Shown here one piece after another: positions 53,965 to 62,743 of a DNA stretch of 64,000 nt (position 1 is its first letter; each line of letters begins with the position of its first letter). The stretch spans positions 1 through 64,000 of the forward strand of contig JBISJU010000001.1 in assembly GCA_044442865.1 (NCBI GenBank), given 5' to 3'. The notes under the pieces are model-generated. The model ran no database searches, was not told where the DNA came from, and saw only the letters and a list, made by a program, of their open reading frames with translations. A program made the position numbers and the translations under genes. Source of the stretch: Makana argininalis_C (GTDB lineage Bacteria > Pseudomonadota > Gammaproteobacteria > Enterobacterales > Enterobacteriaceae).

Positions 53965-55707
53965 TTAAAATTTTGTTAAAGATTTATTTAAATACCATAT
54001 TTTTTTTTTTTCTTCAGTTGTAAGAATATTAATTCTTCCTTTGATAATTAAAGATTCTAATTTTTCTTGTATTATTGAATCATAAAGTTTAGATAAAGCA
54101 TCTAAAAAAGTCACTTCAATCATTTCATCAATGATCATGTGATTCCAAATTGCTAATTTTTTAAAATATAAGTAAAATTTACTATAACGATAATTTTCTA
54201 ATAATTGCCCTGTATTTATTTTAGGTAATAAATTACATATTTTAACCATTTCTATAAATAATTTAATACCTGGTTTATTAGATTTTTTAATTTTTTTAAA
54301 TTTTGAAACATGAAAAGCAAGCTTAGGATATTGAATAATTAAACCCATAAGGGTTTTTAAAATATTTTTTTTTATATTTTTCTTAAAAACAAAATTATTG
54401 TTATTTTTATTAAATGAATTAAATTTGTTTAATTTAAAGTCATCAATAATACCAATTTTTTTTCCTAATTCTTTTCTTAAAAATAAACGTAATATTGAAC
54501 ATGGTATTTTATTTATTAAATTTAAAGATAATTTAACTAATTTTGCTTTACCTTCATAAGTTTTTAAATCTGATTTTATTAATAAAGTTTCAAACAAAAA
54601 TTTAGATAAAGGTATGGAATTATAAATTTTAGCTTCAAATTTTTTTTTACCTATTTTTCTAATCAACGAATCTGGATCTTCTCCATATGGAATAAACATG
54701 AAACTTATTTTACGATCATTATATAAAAATGGTAAAGATTTTTTAAGAAATTTCCAAGCGGCTTCTTTTCCTGAAATATCTCCATCATAACAACATATAA
54801 TATGATTTGTTAATCTATATAATAATTTAATATTATTTTTATTTGTATAAGTACCTAAAGAGGATACTGAATATAGTATTCCAAATTGAGTTAATGTTAA
54901 AACATCGATATAACCTTCAACTATTAATATCATAGGAAAGTTAGATTGTTTTTTTTTAATTTCATATAAACCATATAATTGGTTACTTTTATTAAAAATT
55001 ACTGTTTCAGGTGAATTTAAATATTTTGGATTATTATTATTTAACGATCTTGCTCCAAATCCTACAATAATTCCTTTATTATTTCTAATTGGAAACATAA
55101 TTCTTTCTCTAAACATATCATGCAATAAACCATTTTTATTTTTAAATAATAATCCTGTTTTAGTTATAATTTCAATGGGTAATTTATATTTTTTAAAAAA
55201 ATTAATAATATTATTACCTGGTGGTGAAAATCCTATTGAAAAATAATGCAATATAGATGTATTTATTCCTCTAAATTTTATATAATTATTAGCTTGTAAA
55301 AATTTTTTATTAATTAATAATGTATTATAAAATTTATTTATTTTATTCATTAATTTATATAAAATATTTTTAATTATATTTTTTTTTTTATAATTGTTAT
55401 CAATATTATCATAAATAATTTCTATGTTTTGATTTGATGCTAATTCTTCTATTGTATCAATAAATGTTATTTTTTCATAATTCATTAAAAAATCTATTAC
55501 ATTTCCATGTGAACCGCAACCAAAACAATGATAAAATTGTTTTTCATAGTTTACAAAAAAAGAAGGATTTTTTTCTTTATGAAAAGGACAAAAAGCTTTT
55601 ATATATTTACCATGTTTTTTTAAATTAATTTTAGATCCTATAATATCAACTATATTTGTTACATTTAACAATTTATTTATAAAAAATTTATTAATTTTAT
55701 AAGACAT
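53965..55707 (-). CDS. dnaG: DNA primase
   Basis: Makes RNA primers at the replication fork. The 580 residues match the E. coli 581. The N-terminal CHC2 zinc site is C40, H43, C61 and C64. The TOPRIM catalytic core contains LIVEGYIDVL near 267-276 and CCYDGDISGKEAAW near 308-321, with the acidic metal residues. A divergent C-terminal helicase-binding domain follows. Middle gene of the macromolecular-synthesis operon, after a 28-bp hairpin downstream of rpsU. Confidence 0.97.
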   Translation of the reverse strand: MSYKINKFFINKLLNVTNIVDIIGSKINLKKHGKYIKAFCPFHKEKNPSFFVNYEKQFYHCFGCGSHGNVIDFLMNYEKITFIDTIEELASNQNIEIIYDNIDNNYKKKNIIKNILYKLMNKINKFYNTLLINKKFLQANNYIKFRGINTSILHYFSIGFSPPGNNIINFFKKYKLPIEIITKTGLLFKNKNGLLHDMFRERIMFPIRNNKGIIVGFGARSLNNNNPKYLNSPETVIFNKSNQLYGLYEIKKKQSNFPMILIVEGYIDVLTLTQFGILYSVSSLGTYTNKNNIKLLYRLTNHIICCYDGDISGKEAAWKFLKKSLPFLYNDRKISFMFIPYGEDPDSLIRKIGKKKFEAKIYNSIPLSKFLFETLLIKSDLKTYEGKAKLVKLSLNLINKIPCSILRLFLRKELGKKIGIIDDFKLNKFNSFNKNNNNFVFKKNIKKNILKTLMGLIIQYPKLAFHVSKFKKIKKSNKPGIKLFIEMVKICNLLPKINTGQLLENYRYSKFYLYFKKLAIWNHMIIDEMIEVTFLDALSKLYDSIIQEKLESLIIKGRINILTTEEKKKIWYLNKSLTKF

Positions 55708-55742
55708 TTTTTTAAAAAATAATTTTATTTTTAGTTTAAATA

Positions 55743-55806
55743 AATATTTATAATACTATTGAAAAATAAACATAAATATTTATTTTTCAATAGTATTATA
55801 AATATT
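55743..55806 (-). promoter_or_regulatory. 28-bp perfect hairpin between rpsU and dnaG
   Basis: Arms 55743-55770 and 55779-55806 are exact reverse complements around an 8-base loop, with three G-C pairs in the 28-bp stem. It starts 11 bases after the rpsU stop and ends 36 bases before the dnaG start. In E. coli the same position holds the internal terminator that lets rpsU be expressed far above dnaG; this looks like its AT-rich replacement. The repeat is certain; the role is inferred from position. Confidence 0.75.
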
Positions 55807-55817
55807 AAAAATATTAA

Positions 55818-56033
55818 TTAATATAAACGTTTTTTCCTTAAATTATTTCTCAACATTTTTTTCATATGACGTTTAATAGCAGATGATTTTGCTTTTTTTC
55901 TTTCAGTAGTTGGTTTTTCATAAAATTCTCTTTTACGAAATTCAGATATTATTCCTGCTTTTTCACAAGAACGTTTAAATCTTCTCAATGCTACTTCAAA
56001 TGATTCGTTTTCATATAAAGTAATTGATGGCAT
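55818..56033 (-). CDS. rpsU: 30S ribosomal protein S21
   Basis: Small-subunit platform protein needed for initiation. The 71 residues start MPSITLYENESFEVALRRFKR and contain REFYEKPTTERKKAKSSAIKRH near 39-60, ending RKKRLY. First gene of the rpsU-dnaG-rpoD operon. It is divergent from tsaD, the same arrangement as in E. coli. Confidence 0.98.
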   Translation of the reverse strand: MPSITLYENESFEVALRRFKRSCEKAGIISEFRKREFYEKPTTERKKAKSSAIKRHMKKMLRNNLRKKRLY

Positions 56034-56162
56034 TTAGTTACCTTAATTTATTATTTATTTAATTATTATATAATAATTTAATTTATTTTAATAATATTTA
56101 TGAAGTTTAAAAATTATAAAAATTATTTATAGTTAAATATAAATTAATTATATATATTATAT

Positions 56163-56185
56163 TATAATCAAATTTTTTGATTATA
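56163..56185 (+). promoter_or_regulatory. Hairpin in the tsaD leader
   Basis: A 10-bp perfect stem (56163-56172 with 56176-56185, loop TTT, one G-C pair) lies 28 bases before the tsaD ATG. A second, shorter 18-bp palindrome lies at 56061-56078. Either may be a leader structure, or chance in this composition. Confidence 0.3.
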
Positions 56186-56212
56186 TAAAGTTTATATAAC
56201 TGGTTTTTAAAA

Positions 56213-57217
56213 ATGATAATATTAGGAATTGAAACATCTTTTGATGACACATGTGTGTCTTTATATGATACACAAAAAGGTTTAATTAAGAACATCAAAC
56301 ATAGTCAAAAAATTCATAATATTTATGGAGGAGTTGTTCCAGAATTAGCTTCTAGAAATCATATATTAAAATTACAAAAATTAATAAAGAAATTATTTTT
56401 AAAATCTTTATTAGATTACAATGATATAAATTGTATAGCATATACTGCAGGACCTGGACTGATTGGTTCTTTAATAGTTGGAGCAACTGTAGGAAGATCA
56501 CTAGCTTATACATTAAAAATACCTTCTATTGCAATAAATCATATGGAAGGACATTTATTATCTCCTATGATTGGAATAAAGAAACCAAAATTCCCTTTTG
56601 TTGCATTATTAGTTTCAGGCGGACATACTCAATTAGTATTAGCAAAAAATATTGGATTATATAAAATTTTAGGAAATTGTGTAGATGATGCAGCAGGAGA
56701 AGTTTTTGATAAAATAGCTACATTACTTGGGTTAAAGTATCCAGGAGGTAAAAAATTAGAAAAGTTAGCAAAATTAGGTACACCAGGAAATTTTTTGTTT
56801 ACTAGACCGATGTTAAAAAAACCTGGATTAGAATTCAGTTTTTCTGGTTTAAAAACTCATGTTTCTAAAATTATTAAAAAAAATTATTTTAATGACAAAA
56901 AAAAAGCAGATATAGCTTTAGCATTTGAAGATGCTGTTATAGATACATTAGTAATAAAATCTAAAAGAGCACTTATTATTACAGGATATAATAAACTTAT
57001 TATAGCAGGAGGTGTTAGTTCTAATAAATCTTTACGTTGTAAAATGAAAAAAATGGTAAATAAAATAAATTGTAAATTAATATGTGCAAAAAAAGAATTC
57101 TGTACTGATAACTCAGTTATGATAGCATACGCAAGTATTTTTAGATTTAATTATAAATATAATAAAAAATTATCTATTTTTGTAAAACCAAAATGGTCTA
57201 TAGAAGATATATATTAA
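56213..57217 (+). CDS. tsaD: tRNA t6A37 threonylcarbamoyltransferase TsaD
   Basis: Transfers threonylcarbamoyl to A37 of ANN-decoding tRNAs, such as the tRNA-Asn and tRNA-Met in this window, together with TsaB and TsaE. The 334 residues match E. coli 337. The start ILGIETSFDDTCVSLYD and GGVVPELASRNH near 39-50 are typical. The metal-binding histidines are His110 and His114 (NHMEGH). VSGGHTQLVLA near 133-143 and the late FCTDNSVMIAYAS motif complete the ASKHA fold. Confidence 0.97.
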   Translation: MIILGIETSFDDTCVSLYDTQKGLIKNIKHSQKIHNIYGGVVPELASRNHILKLQKLIKKLFLKSLLDYNDINCIAYTAGPGLIGSLIVGATVGRSLAYTLKIPSIAINHMEGHLLSPMIGIKKPKFPFVALLVSGGHTQLVLAKNIGLYKILGNCVDDAAGEVFDKIATLLGLKYPGGKKLEKLAKLGTPGNFLFTRPMLKKPGLEFSFSGLKTHVSKIIKKNYFNDKKKADIALAFEDAVIDTLVIKSKRALIITGYNKLIIAGGVSSNKSLRCKMKKMVNKINCKLICAKKEFCTDNSVMIAYASIFRFNYKYNKKLSIFVKPKWSIEDIY

Positions 57218-57287
57218 TAATTTAAATATTATAAAAACATTTAAAAATTTACTTTAAAAAATTTTTTAAAAGGTTAATATAGTTTAT

Positions 57288-58673
57288 ATGTCAGAAAAAA
57301 AAAAAACTCAAAAATCTCATTTGTTTAAATTAAATATTCCAGATATTAAAACTCCTCCTTATTCATTAGAAGCAGAACAATCTGTTCTTGGTGGATTAAT
57401 GCTTGATAATAATAAATGGGAAAATATATCTGATGTTTTAATAAGCAATGATTTTTTTATTTATGCTCATCGTATCATTTTTAATGAAATGCAATTTTTA
57501 TTAGGATTGAAAAAACCAATTGATTTGATTACTATATCAGAATCTTTAGAACAAAAAAAAAAATTAGATATTTCTGGCGGTTTTACTTATTTAGCAGATT
57601 TATCAAAAAATACACCCAGTGTATCAAATATAGATGCTTATGCTAATATTGTTAGAGAAAAAGCAATAATTAGAGAAATGATAACAGTTGCAAAAGAAAT
57701 AGCGGATTCTGGTTATAACACTAAAGGAAGACATATTGATGATTTATTAGATATAGCTGAATCTTTAGTATTTCAAATATCAGAAAAAAGAATTAACAAT
57801 CATATAGGACCAAAAAAAATTGAAAATATTTTAAAAAATACAGTAAATAAAATAAAATTTTTATATAAAAATCCAAAAAATAATATTACTGGTATTTCAA
57901 GTGGTTATAAAGATTTAGATAATAAAACTTATGGATTTCAAAAATCAGATTTAATTATAATAGCTGCAAGACCTTCTATGGGAAAAACAACATTTGCAAT
58001 GAATATTTGTGAAAATGTTTCAATTAAAGAAAATAAACCAGTATTAATATTTAGTTTAGAAATGACAATAGAACAGATAATGATAAGAATGTTATCATCA
58101 ATGTCAAGGGTAGATCAAACCTGTATACGTACAGGCTTATTAGATGATAAAAATTGGTCAAAAATATCTAATATAATTAGAATTTTATTAAAAAAAAAAA
58201 ATATATATATTGATGATTCATCAGAATTAACACCAATCTCATTAAGATCACGAGCTAGAAGAATTTATAAAGAAAATAATGGTTTAAGTTTAATTATGAT
58301 AGACTATCTTCAGTTAATAAGAGTTCCATCATTATCTGATAATCGTACTATTGAAATAGCAGAAATTTCTAGATCTTTAAAATTTTTAGCTAAAGAACTT
58401 AAAGTACCTGTAATAGCAATATCACAATTAAATAGAAGTTTAGAACAAAGATCAGATAAAAGACCGATAAATTCTGATTTACGTGAATCAGGTTCTATTG
58501 AACAAGACGCGGATTTAATTATGTTTATTTATAGAGATGAAATATATAATGAAAATAGTAATATGAAAGGAATAGCAGAAATAATTTTAGGTAAACAACG
58601 TAATGGCCCTATAGGTAAAATTAGACTTAATTTTAATGGAAAAATATCAAGATTTGATGATTATAAAATGTAA
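57288..58673 (+). CDS. dnaB: Replicative DNA helicase DnaB
   Basis: Hexameric 5'-3' fork helicase that recruits primase. The 461 residues compare with 471 in E. coli. The N-terminal domain contains PPYSLEAEQSVLGGLMLDN near 23-41. The RecA-like domain has Walker A ARPSMGKTTFAMN near 224-236, Walker B LSLIMIDYLQLI near 336-347, and the arginine-finger region ELKVPVIAISQLNRSLEQR. AAAAGG lies upstream. No dnaC is present in the window; a DciA-like candidate at 28321 could be its loader. Confidence 0.97.
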   Translation: MSEKKKTQKSHLFKLNIPDIKTPPYSLEAEQSVLGGLMLDNNKWENISDVLISNDFFIYAHRIIFNEMQFLLGLKKPIDLITISESLEQKKKLDISGGFTYLADLSKNTPSVSNIDAYANIVREKAIIREMITVAKEIADSGYNTKGRHIDDLLDIAESLVFQISEKRINNHIGPKKIENILKNTVNKIKFLYKNPKNNITGISSGYKDLDNKTYGFQKSDLIIIAARPSMGKTTFAMNICENVSIKENKPVLIFSLEMTIEQIMIRMLSSMSRVDQTCIRTGLLDDKNWSKISNIIRILLKKKNIYIDDSSELTPISLRSRARRIYKENNGLSLIMIDYLQLIRVPSLSDNRTIEIAEISRSLKFLAKELKVPVIAISQLNRSLEQRSDKRPINSDLRESGSIEQDADLIMFIYRDEIYNENSNMKGIAEIILGKQRNGPIGKIRLNFNGKISRFDDYKM

Positions 58674-58787
58674 GATTGATTATTTCAGTAATTTTAATAA
58701 CACAAATTATATTAATCCAATTTTATTTAAAAAAAAATTATTTAAAAATTTGACATTTTGATAAAAAAAAAATATAATTGTTTAAAA

Positions 58788-58860
58788 TCCTCTGTAGTTC
58801 AGTAGGTAGAACGGCGGACTGTTAATCCGTATGTCACTGGTTCGAACCCAGTCAGAGGAG
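58788..58860 (+). tRNA. tRNA-Asn (GTT)
   Basis: 73 bases, nearly identical to E. coli asnT. The acceptor TCCTCTG pairs with CAGAGGA, the discriminator is G and the anticodon loop CTGTTAA gives GTT. The T arm is GGTTCGAACCC. CCA is not encoded. It lies alone between dnaB and the convergent end of rne, only 14 bases from the rne stop. One of the few GC-balanced stretches in the window. Confidence 0.97.
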
Positions 58861-58874
58861 AAAATTAAAAATAA

Positions 58875-60125
58875 TTAAAAATTTTTACGTATTACTCCAT
58901 AACCTCCACATTTTTTACATGTTTGATAGTTAAATATATTTATAGATTTATTTAATCTCTGACGAGATAATTCTAATATATAAAAACGTGAAATTTTAGT
59001 AAAATATATTTTAGCACTATCTTTTTTAAATAATTTTTTAAAAAATTTTTCTAATATATTTTTATTTTTAAAATTATTCATATTTATAAAATCAATAATA
59101 ATTAAACCATTTATATTTCTAAATATAATTTGTCTAAAAATTTCATAAGCAGCTTCAATATTAGTATTAAAAGAAGTTTCTTTAATATTTAAACCCTGTT
59201 TGGATTTAAAAGAATTTACATCAATAGATGTTAAAGATTCATGATTTTCAATAATAATAGAACCACCTGATGGTAATTTTATTTTTCTTTTGAAAATTGA
59301 TTCTATTTGATTATCGATTTGATAATAACTAAAAATATTTTGTTTATTATTAAAAAGTTTAATATTTTTTTTACAAAATTTTTCTTTAAAAAATAAAGAA
59401 TTTTTTTTAAGAAATTTTAATAATTTACTATTATCTAATATAATTTCTTTTATATCGTATTTTAAATAATTACGAAAATAATTATTAATTATGTTGTTTT
59501 CTTTATAAAGTAAAAATGGAGCTTTTACATTATTATAAGTATTTTTTATTAATTTCCAATTTTTATTTATAAAAGAAATATCATATTTTAAATCAATAGA
59601 TGATTTACCTATACCTGATGTTCTCACTATAATTCCCATATTTTTAGGTAAATTAATATTAGTAATTTTAGATTTTATTTTTTTTCTATCTAAACCTTCT
59701 ATCTTACGTGAAATACCTAATATTTTAGGATTATTAGGTATTAATATTAAATAATTTCCATATAAATTAATAAAAGTAGTTAATTTTGCACATTTATTTT
59801 CATTTTCTTCTTGATATATTTGTACTATTATTTCTTGACCTACATAAATATTATTTTTAATATTATTATTATTTAAATTATATTTTTTATCACAATATTC
59901 ATTACAAATATGTTTATTTTGCAAAAAACCATGACGCTCATCACCATAATCTACAAATACTGCATTTAAACTAGGTTCTATTTTAGATATTATACCTTTG
60001 TATATATTAAATTTTTTTTGTTTTTTATTTGTTATATAAATATCTAATTCACAAAGATGTTGTCCGTCTATTACAGCAATAATTATTTCTTTTTTTTTAA
60101 TTTTACTAATTAAAATTTTTATCAT
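58875..60125 (-). CDS. rne: Ribonuclease E, catalytic core only
   Basis: Endoribonuclease for mRNA decay, rRNA and tRNA maturation. Only 416 residues, against 1061 in E. coli. The S1 and 5'-sensor parts are present (YKGIISKIEPSLNAVFVDYGDERHGFL near 43-69, then LTTFINLYGNYLILIPNN). LPSGGSIII and SIDVNS near 301-306 and IIDFINM near 347-353 carry the catalytic aspartates. It ends just past the zinc link CKKC near 402-405, so the small domain, membrane anchor and degradosome scaffold are missing. RNase E fits better than RNase G by motif and by the divergent rne-rluC pairing known from E. coli. Confidence 0.92.
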   Translation of the reverse strand: MIKILISKIKKKEIIIAVIDGQHLCELDIYITNKKQKKFNIYKGIISKIEPSLNAVFVDYGDERHGFLQNKHICNEYCDKKYNLNNNNIKNNIYVGQEIIVQIYQEENENKCAKLTTFINLYGNYLILIPNNPKILGISRKIEGLDRKKIKSKITNINLPKNMGIIVRTSGIGKSSIDLKYDISFINKNWKLIKNTYNNVKAPFLLYKENNIINNYFRNYLKYDIKEIILDNSKLLKFLKKNSLFFKEKFCKKNIKLFNNKQNIFSYYQIDNQIESIFKRKIKLPSGGSIIIENHESLTSIDVNSFKSKQGLNIKETSFNTNIEAAYEIFRQIIFRNINGLIIIDFINMNNFKNKNILEKFFKKLFKKDSAKIYFTKISRFYILELSRQRLNKSINIFNYQTCKKCGGYGVIRKNF

Positions 60126-60253
60126 TATAAATTACTCATTATATAAATTTAATTTAAATTAATAATTAAATTTAAAAATATATTTTATTTATTAATTTCT
60201 TATTGGATATAAATAATAATTATTTTTTAAAAATTAAAATTATTTATTTTTAA

Positions 60254-60317
60254 AAATTTAAACATTATTTATATAATTAAATAATATAATTTAATTATAT
60301 AAATAATGTTTAAATTT
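60254..60317. repeat. 29-bp perfect inverted repeat, rne/rluC spacer
   Basis: Arms 60254-60282 and 60289-60317 are exact reverse complements with a 6-base loop and one G-C pair. The element fills nearly a third of the 214-base divergent spacer between rne and rluC, 22 bases before the rluC ATG and 128 bases upstream of the rne start. In E. coli the rne leader has hairpins that mediate autoregulation, so a link is possible but unproven. Confidence 0.75.
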
Positions 60318-60339
60318 AATCACTTTTATAAAATTAACT

Positions 60340-61287
60340 ATGATTATAAAAAAATTTAAATTAATTAATGTTTCTTATGAAAAATCTAATCAAAGAATAG
60401 ATAATTTTTTAATTCATTATTTTAAAAAAATATCAAAAAATTTATTATATTTGTTTATTCGTAAAGGTTTAATTTTAGTTAATAATAAAAAAATAAACCA
60501 AAAATATAAAATAAATTATAATGATATAATAAAAATTCCAGAAATAATTTTAAAAAAAAAAAAAAAAATAAAAATTATAAATAACATAAAAATTGATTTA
60601 TTAAAAAAATCGATAATTTATGAAGATAATTATCTTATTATTATTAATAAACCATCTGAAATATCAGTACATGGATGTTTAAATTCAAGAATAGGTATTA
60701 TTGAATATTTTAGAATTTTACGTCCTAAATTAAGTTTTTTAGAATTAGTGCATAGATTAGATAAAGAAACATCAGGAGTATTAATTTTGGCAAAAAAAAA
60801 AACAATTTTATGTGATTTACATAATCAATTAAGAGATAAAAAAATCAAAAAAGAATATTTAGCTTTAGTTAAAGGTCGTTGGAATAAAAATATTAAATAT
60901 GTATCTCAACCATTATTAAAAAAAAAAAAAAATAATAATAAACATATGGTAAAAATTAATAGTTCAGGAAAAAAATCTAAAACATTATTTAATGTAAAAG
61001 AAAGATTTAAAATAGCAACTTTACTAAAAGTTATTCCATTAACTGGAAGAACTCATCAAATTAGAGTTCATGCCTTATTTGCAGGACATCCTATAGCATT
61101 TGATAATAGATATGGTGATAAAAGTTTTGATAAAAAATTAAAACTGTGTGGACTTAAAAGTTTATTTTTACATGCAAGTTCAATTATTTTTAATCATCCT
61201 GTTAATCATAAAATCATAAATATAAAAGCTGAATTAAATTTAAAAATGAAAGAATGTATAATATATTTACGTGAATATAATAAATAA
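60340..61287 (+). CDS. rluC: 23S rRNA pseudouridine synthase RluC
   Basis: Converts uridines 955, 2504 and 2580 of 23S rRNA to pseudouridine in E. coli. The 315 residues match the family. An S4 RNA-binding domain occupies the first 80 or so (QRIDNFLIHYF near 18-28). The catalytic motif HRLDKETSGVLIL near 138-150 holds the nucleophilic aspartate, and GRTHQIRVHALFAGHPIAFDNRYGD lies near 233-257. An in-frame A17 tract at 60552-60568 codes for lysines. Confidence 0.93.
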   Translation: MIIKKFKLINVSYEKSNQRIDNFLIHYFKKISKNLLYLFIRKGLILVNNKKINQKYKINYNDIIKIPEIILKKKKKIKIINNIKIDLLKKSIIYEDNYLIIINKPSEISVHGCLNSRIGIIEYFRILRPKLSFLELVHRLDKETSGVLILAKKKTILCDLHNQLRDKKIKKEYLALVKGRWNKNIKYVSQPLLKKKKNNNKHMVKINSSGKKSKTLFNVKERFKIATLLKVIPLTGRTHQIRVHALFAGHPIAFDNRYGDKSFDKKLKLCGLKSLFLHASSIIFNHPVNHKIINIKAELNLKMKECIIYLREYNK

Positions 61288-61330
61288 ATATTTAAAAAAA
61301 TTTATATTTTAAAAGGAAAAAATATAAAAA

Positions 61331-62620
61331 ATGATAAATAAAAATTTATTAATTAATAATATTAATATAATATCAAAAAAATTATATCGTAGAAATTTTA
61401 ATTTAAATAAAAAATTTATATTAAAAAAAGAAAATTTTAGAAAAAAATTACAAATTGAGACAGAGAGTATACAATATAAAATTAATTTTATATCTAAAAA
61501 AATTAGTATTATAAAATCAAAAAAAAAAAATATAACTGTTTTATGTAAAAAAGTAAATAAATTAAATAAAAAATTAATATATATGAAATTATTATTAAAA
61601 TCCGTTCTAATTGAAATTAAAAATTATAATTTATCTATTCCTAATATACCTTGTGATAATGTTCCAAATGGTACTAATAAAAAAAATAATATAGAAATAT
61701 ATAAATGGGGTAAACCAAAAAAATTTGATTTTAAAATATTAGATCATGTTAATATAGGTAAAAATTTAAAATGTATTAGTTTTAAAAAAGCAGTAAAATT
61801 ATCTGGATCTCGTTTTGTCGTTATGAATGGTAAAATAGCTCTTTTACATCGAGCTCTTTATCAATTTATGCTAGATGTACACATTACACAACATGGATAT
61901 ATAGAATATTATTTACCATATTTAGTGAAAAAAAAATCTTTATATGGATCTGGACAACTCCCTAAATTTGAAAATGAATTATTTCATACTTATATTATTA
62001 ATGAAAAAAAAAATAAAAAAATGTATTATCTAATACCTACATCAGAAGTACCATTAAGTAATTTAATAAGAAATCAAATTATAGAAGAAAAAGCGTTACC
62101 AATCAAAATGACTTCTCATACACCATGTTTTAGATCAGAAATAGGAGCTTACGGTAAAGACAAATATGGTTTAATGAGAATGCATCAATTTGATAAAGTA
62201 GAAATATTTCAAATTGTTAAACCCAGTAATTCTGTAAAAGCTTTAGAAGAAATAACAAATCATGCAGAAAAAATTTTACAATTACTTAATTTACCATATC
62301 GTAAAATTTTACTTTGTACTGGTGATATGGGTTTCACCTCTTGTAAAACTTATGATTTAGAAGTTTGGATACCTTCTCAAAATATTTATCGTGAAATATC
62401 TTCATGCTCACAAATAAATGATTTTCAATCAAGAAGAATGAAAATTAGATATCGTAAAAAATCTAATAATAAAATTAAATTTGTTCATACTTTAAATGCA
62501 TCTGCTTTAGCAGTAGGAAGAACATTAATTGCAGTTATAGAAAATTATCAATTACCTTGTGGACATATAAAAATACCTAATGTACTTAAAAAGTATATGA
62601 ATGGTTTTAAAAAAATTTAA
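61331..62620 (+). CDS. serS: Seryl-tRNA synthetase
   Basis: Class II ligase charging tRNA-Ser. The 429 residues match the E. coli 430. The N-terminal coiled-coil arm (about 30-100) is kept but very lysine-rich. The catalytic core shows ALYQFMLDVHITQHGYIEYYLPYLV, motif 2 HTPCFRSEIGAYGKDKYGLMRMHQFDKVE-type sequence near 257-290, and motif 3 ASALAVGRTLIAVIENYQ near 393-410. AAAAGG is upstream. Confidence 0.97.
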   Translation: MINKNLLINNINIISKKLYRRNFNLNKKFILKKENFRKKLQIETESIQYKINFISKKISIIKSKKKNITVLCKKVNKLNKKLIYMKLLLKSVLIEIKNYNLSIPNIPCDNVPNGTNKKNNIEIYKWGKPKKFDFKILDHVNIGKNLKCISFKKAVKLSGSRFVVMNGKIALLHRALYQFMLDVHITQHGYIEYYLPYLVKKKSLYGSGQLPKFENELFHTYIINEKKNKKMYYLIPTSEVPLSNLIRNQIIEEKALPIKMTSHTPCFRSEIGAYGKDKYGLMRMHQFDKVEIFQIVKPSNSVKALEEITNHAEKILQLLNLPYRKILLCTGDMGFTSCKTYDLEVWIPSQNIYREISSCSQINDFQSRRMKIRYRKKSNNKIKFVHTLNASALAVGRTLIAVIENYQLPCGHIKIPNVLKKYMNGFKKI

Positions 62621-62670
62621 TTTTATTTAAAATAAATAATTAAATTAAAAATGATATAATGATTTATTAT

Positions 62671-62700
62671 TAAATTAATTAAATTAATTAAATTAATTAA
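62671..62700. repeat. Short tandem repeat, 9-base unit
   Basis: Three exact copies of TAAATTAAT followed by TAA lie in the serS-trxB spacer. It is a perfect micro-repeat that probably arose by replication slippage. No coding content. Confidence 0.6.
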
Positions 62701-62743
62701 AATAAAATATTTAATTAAATTTTTGAAAAACTAAAATAATAAT

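Noticed and set aside
58875..60125. RNase G in place of RNase E
   Set aside because: The length fits neither, but residues such as FVDYG-ERHGFL and LTTFI-L-G-YL-L-PNNP follow RNase E, and the divergent rluC neighbour is the rne context.
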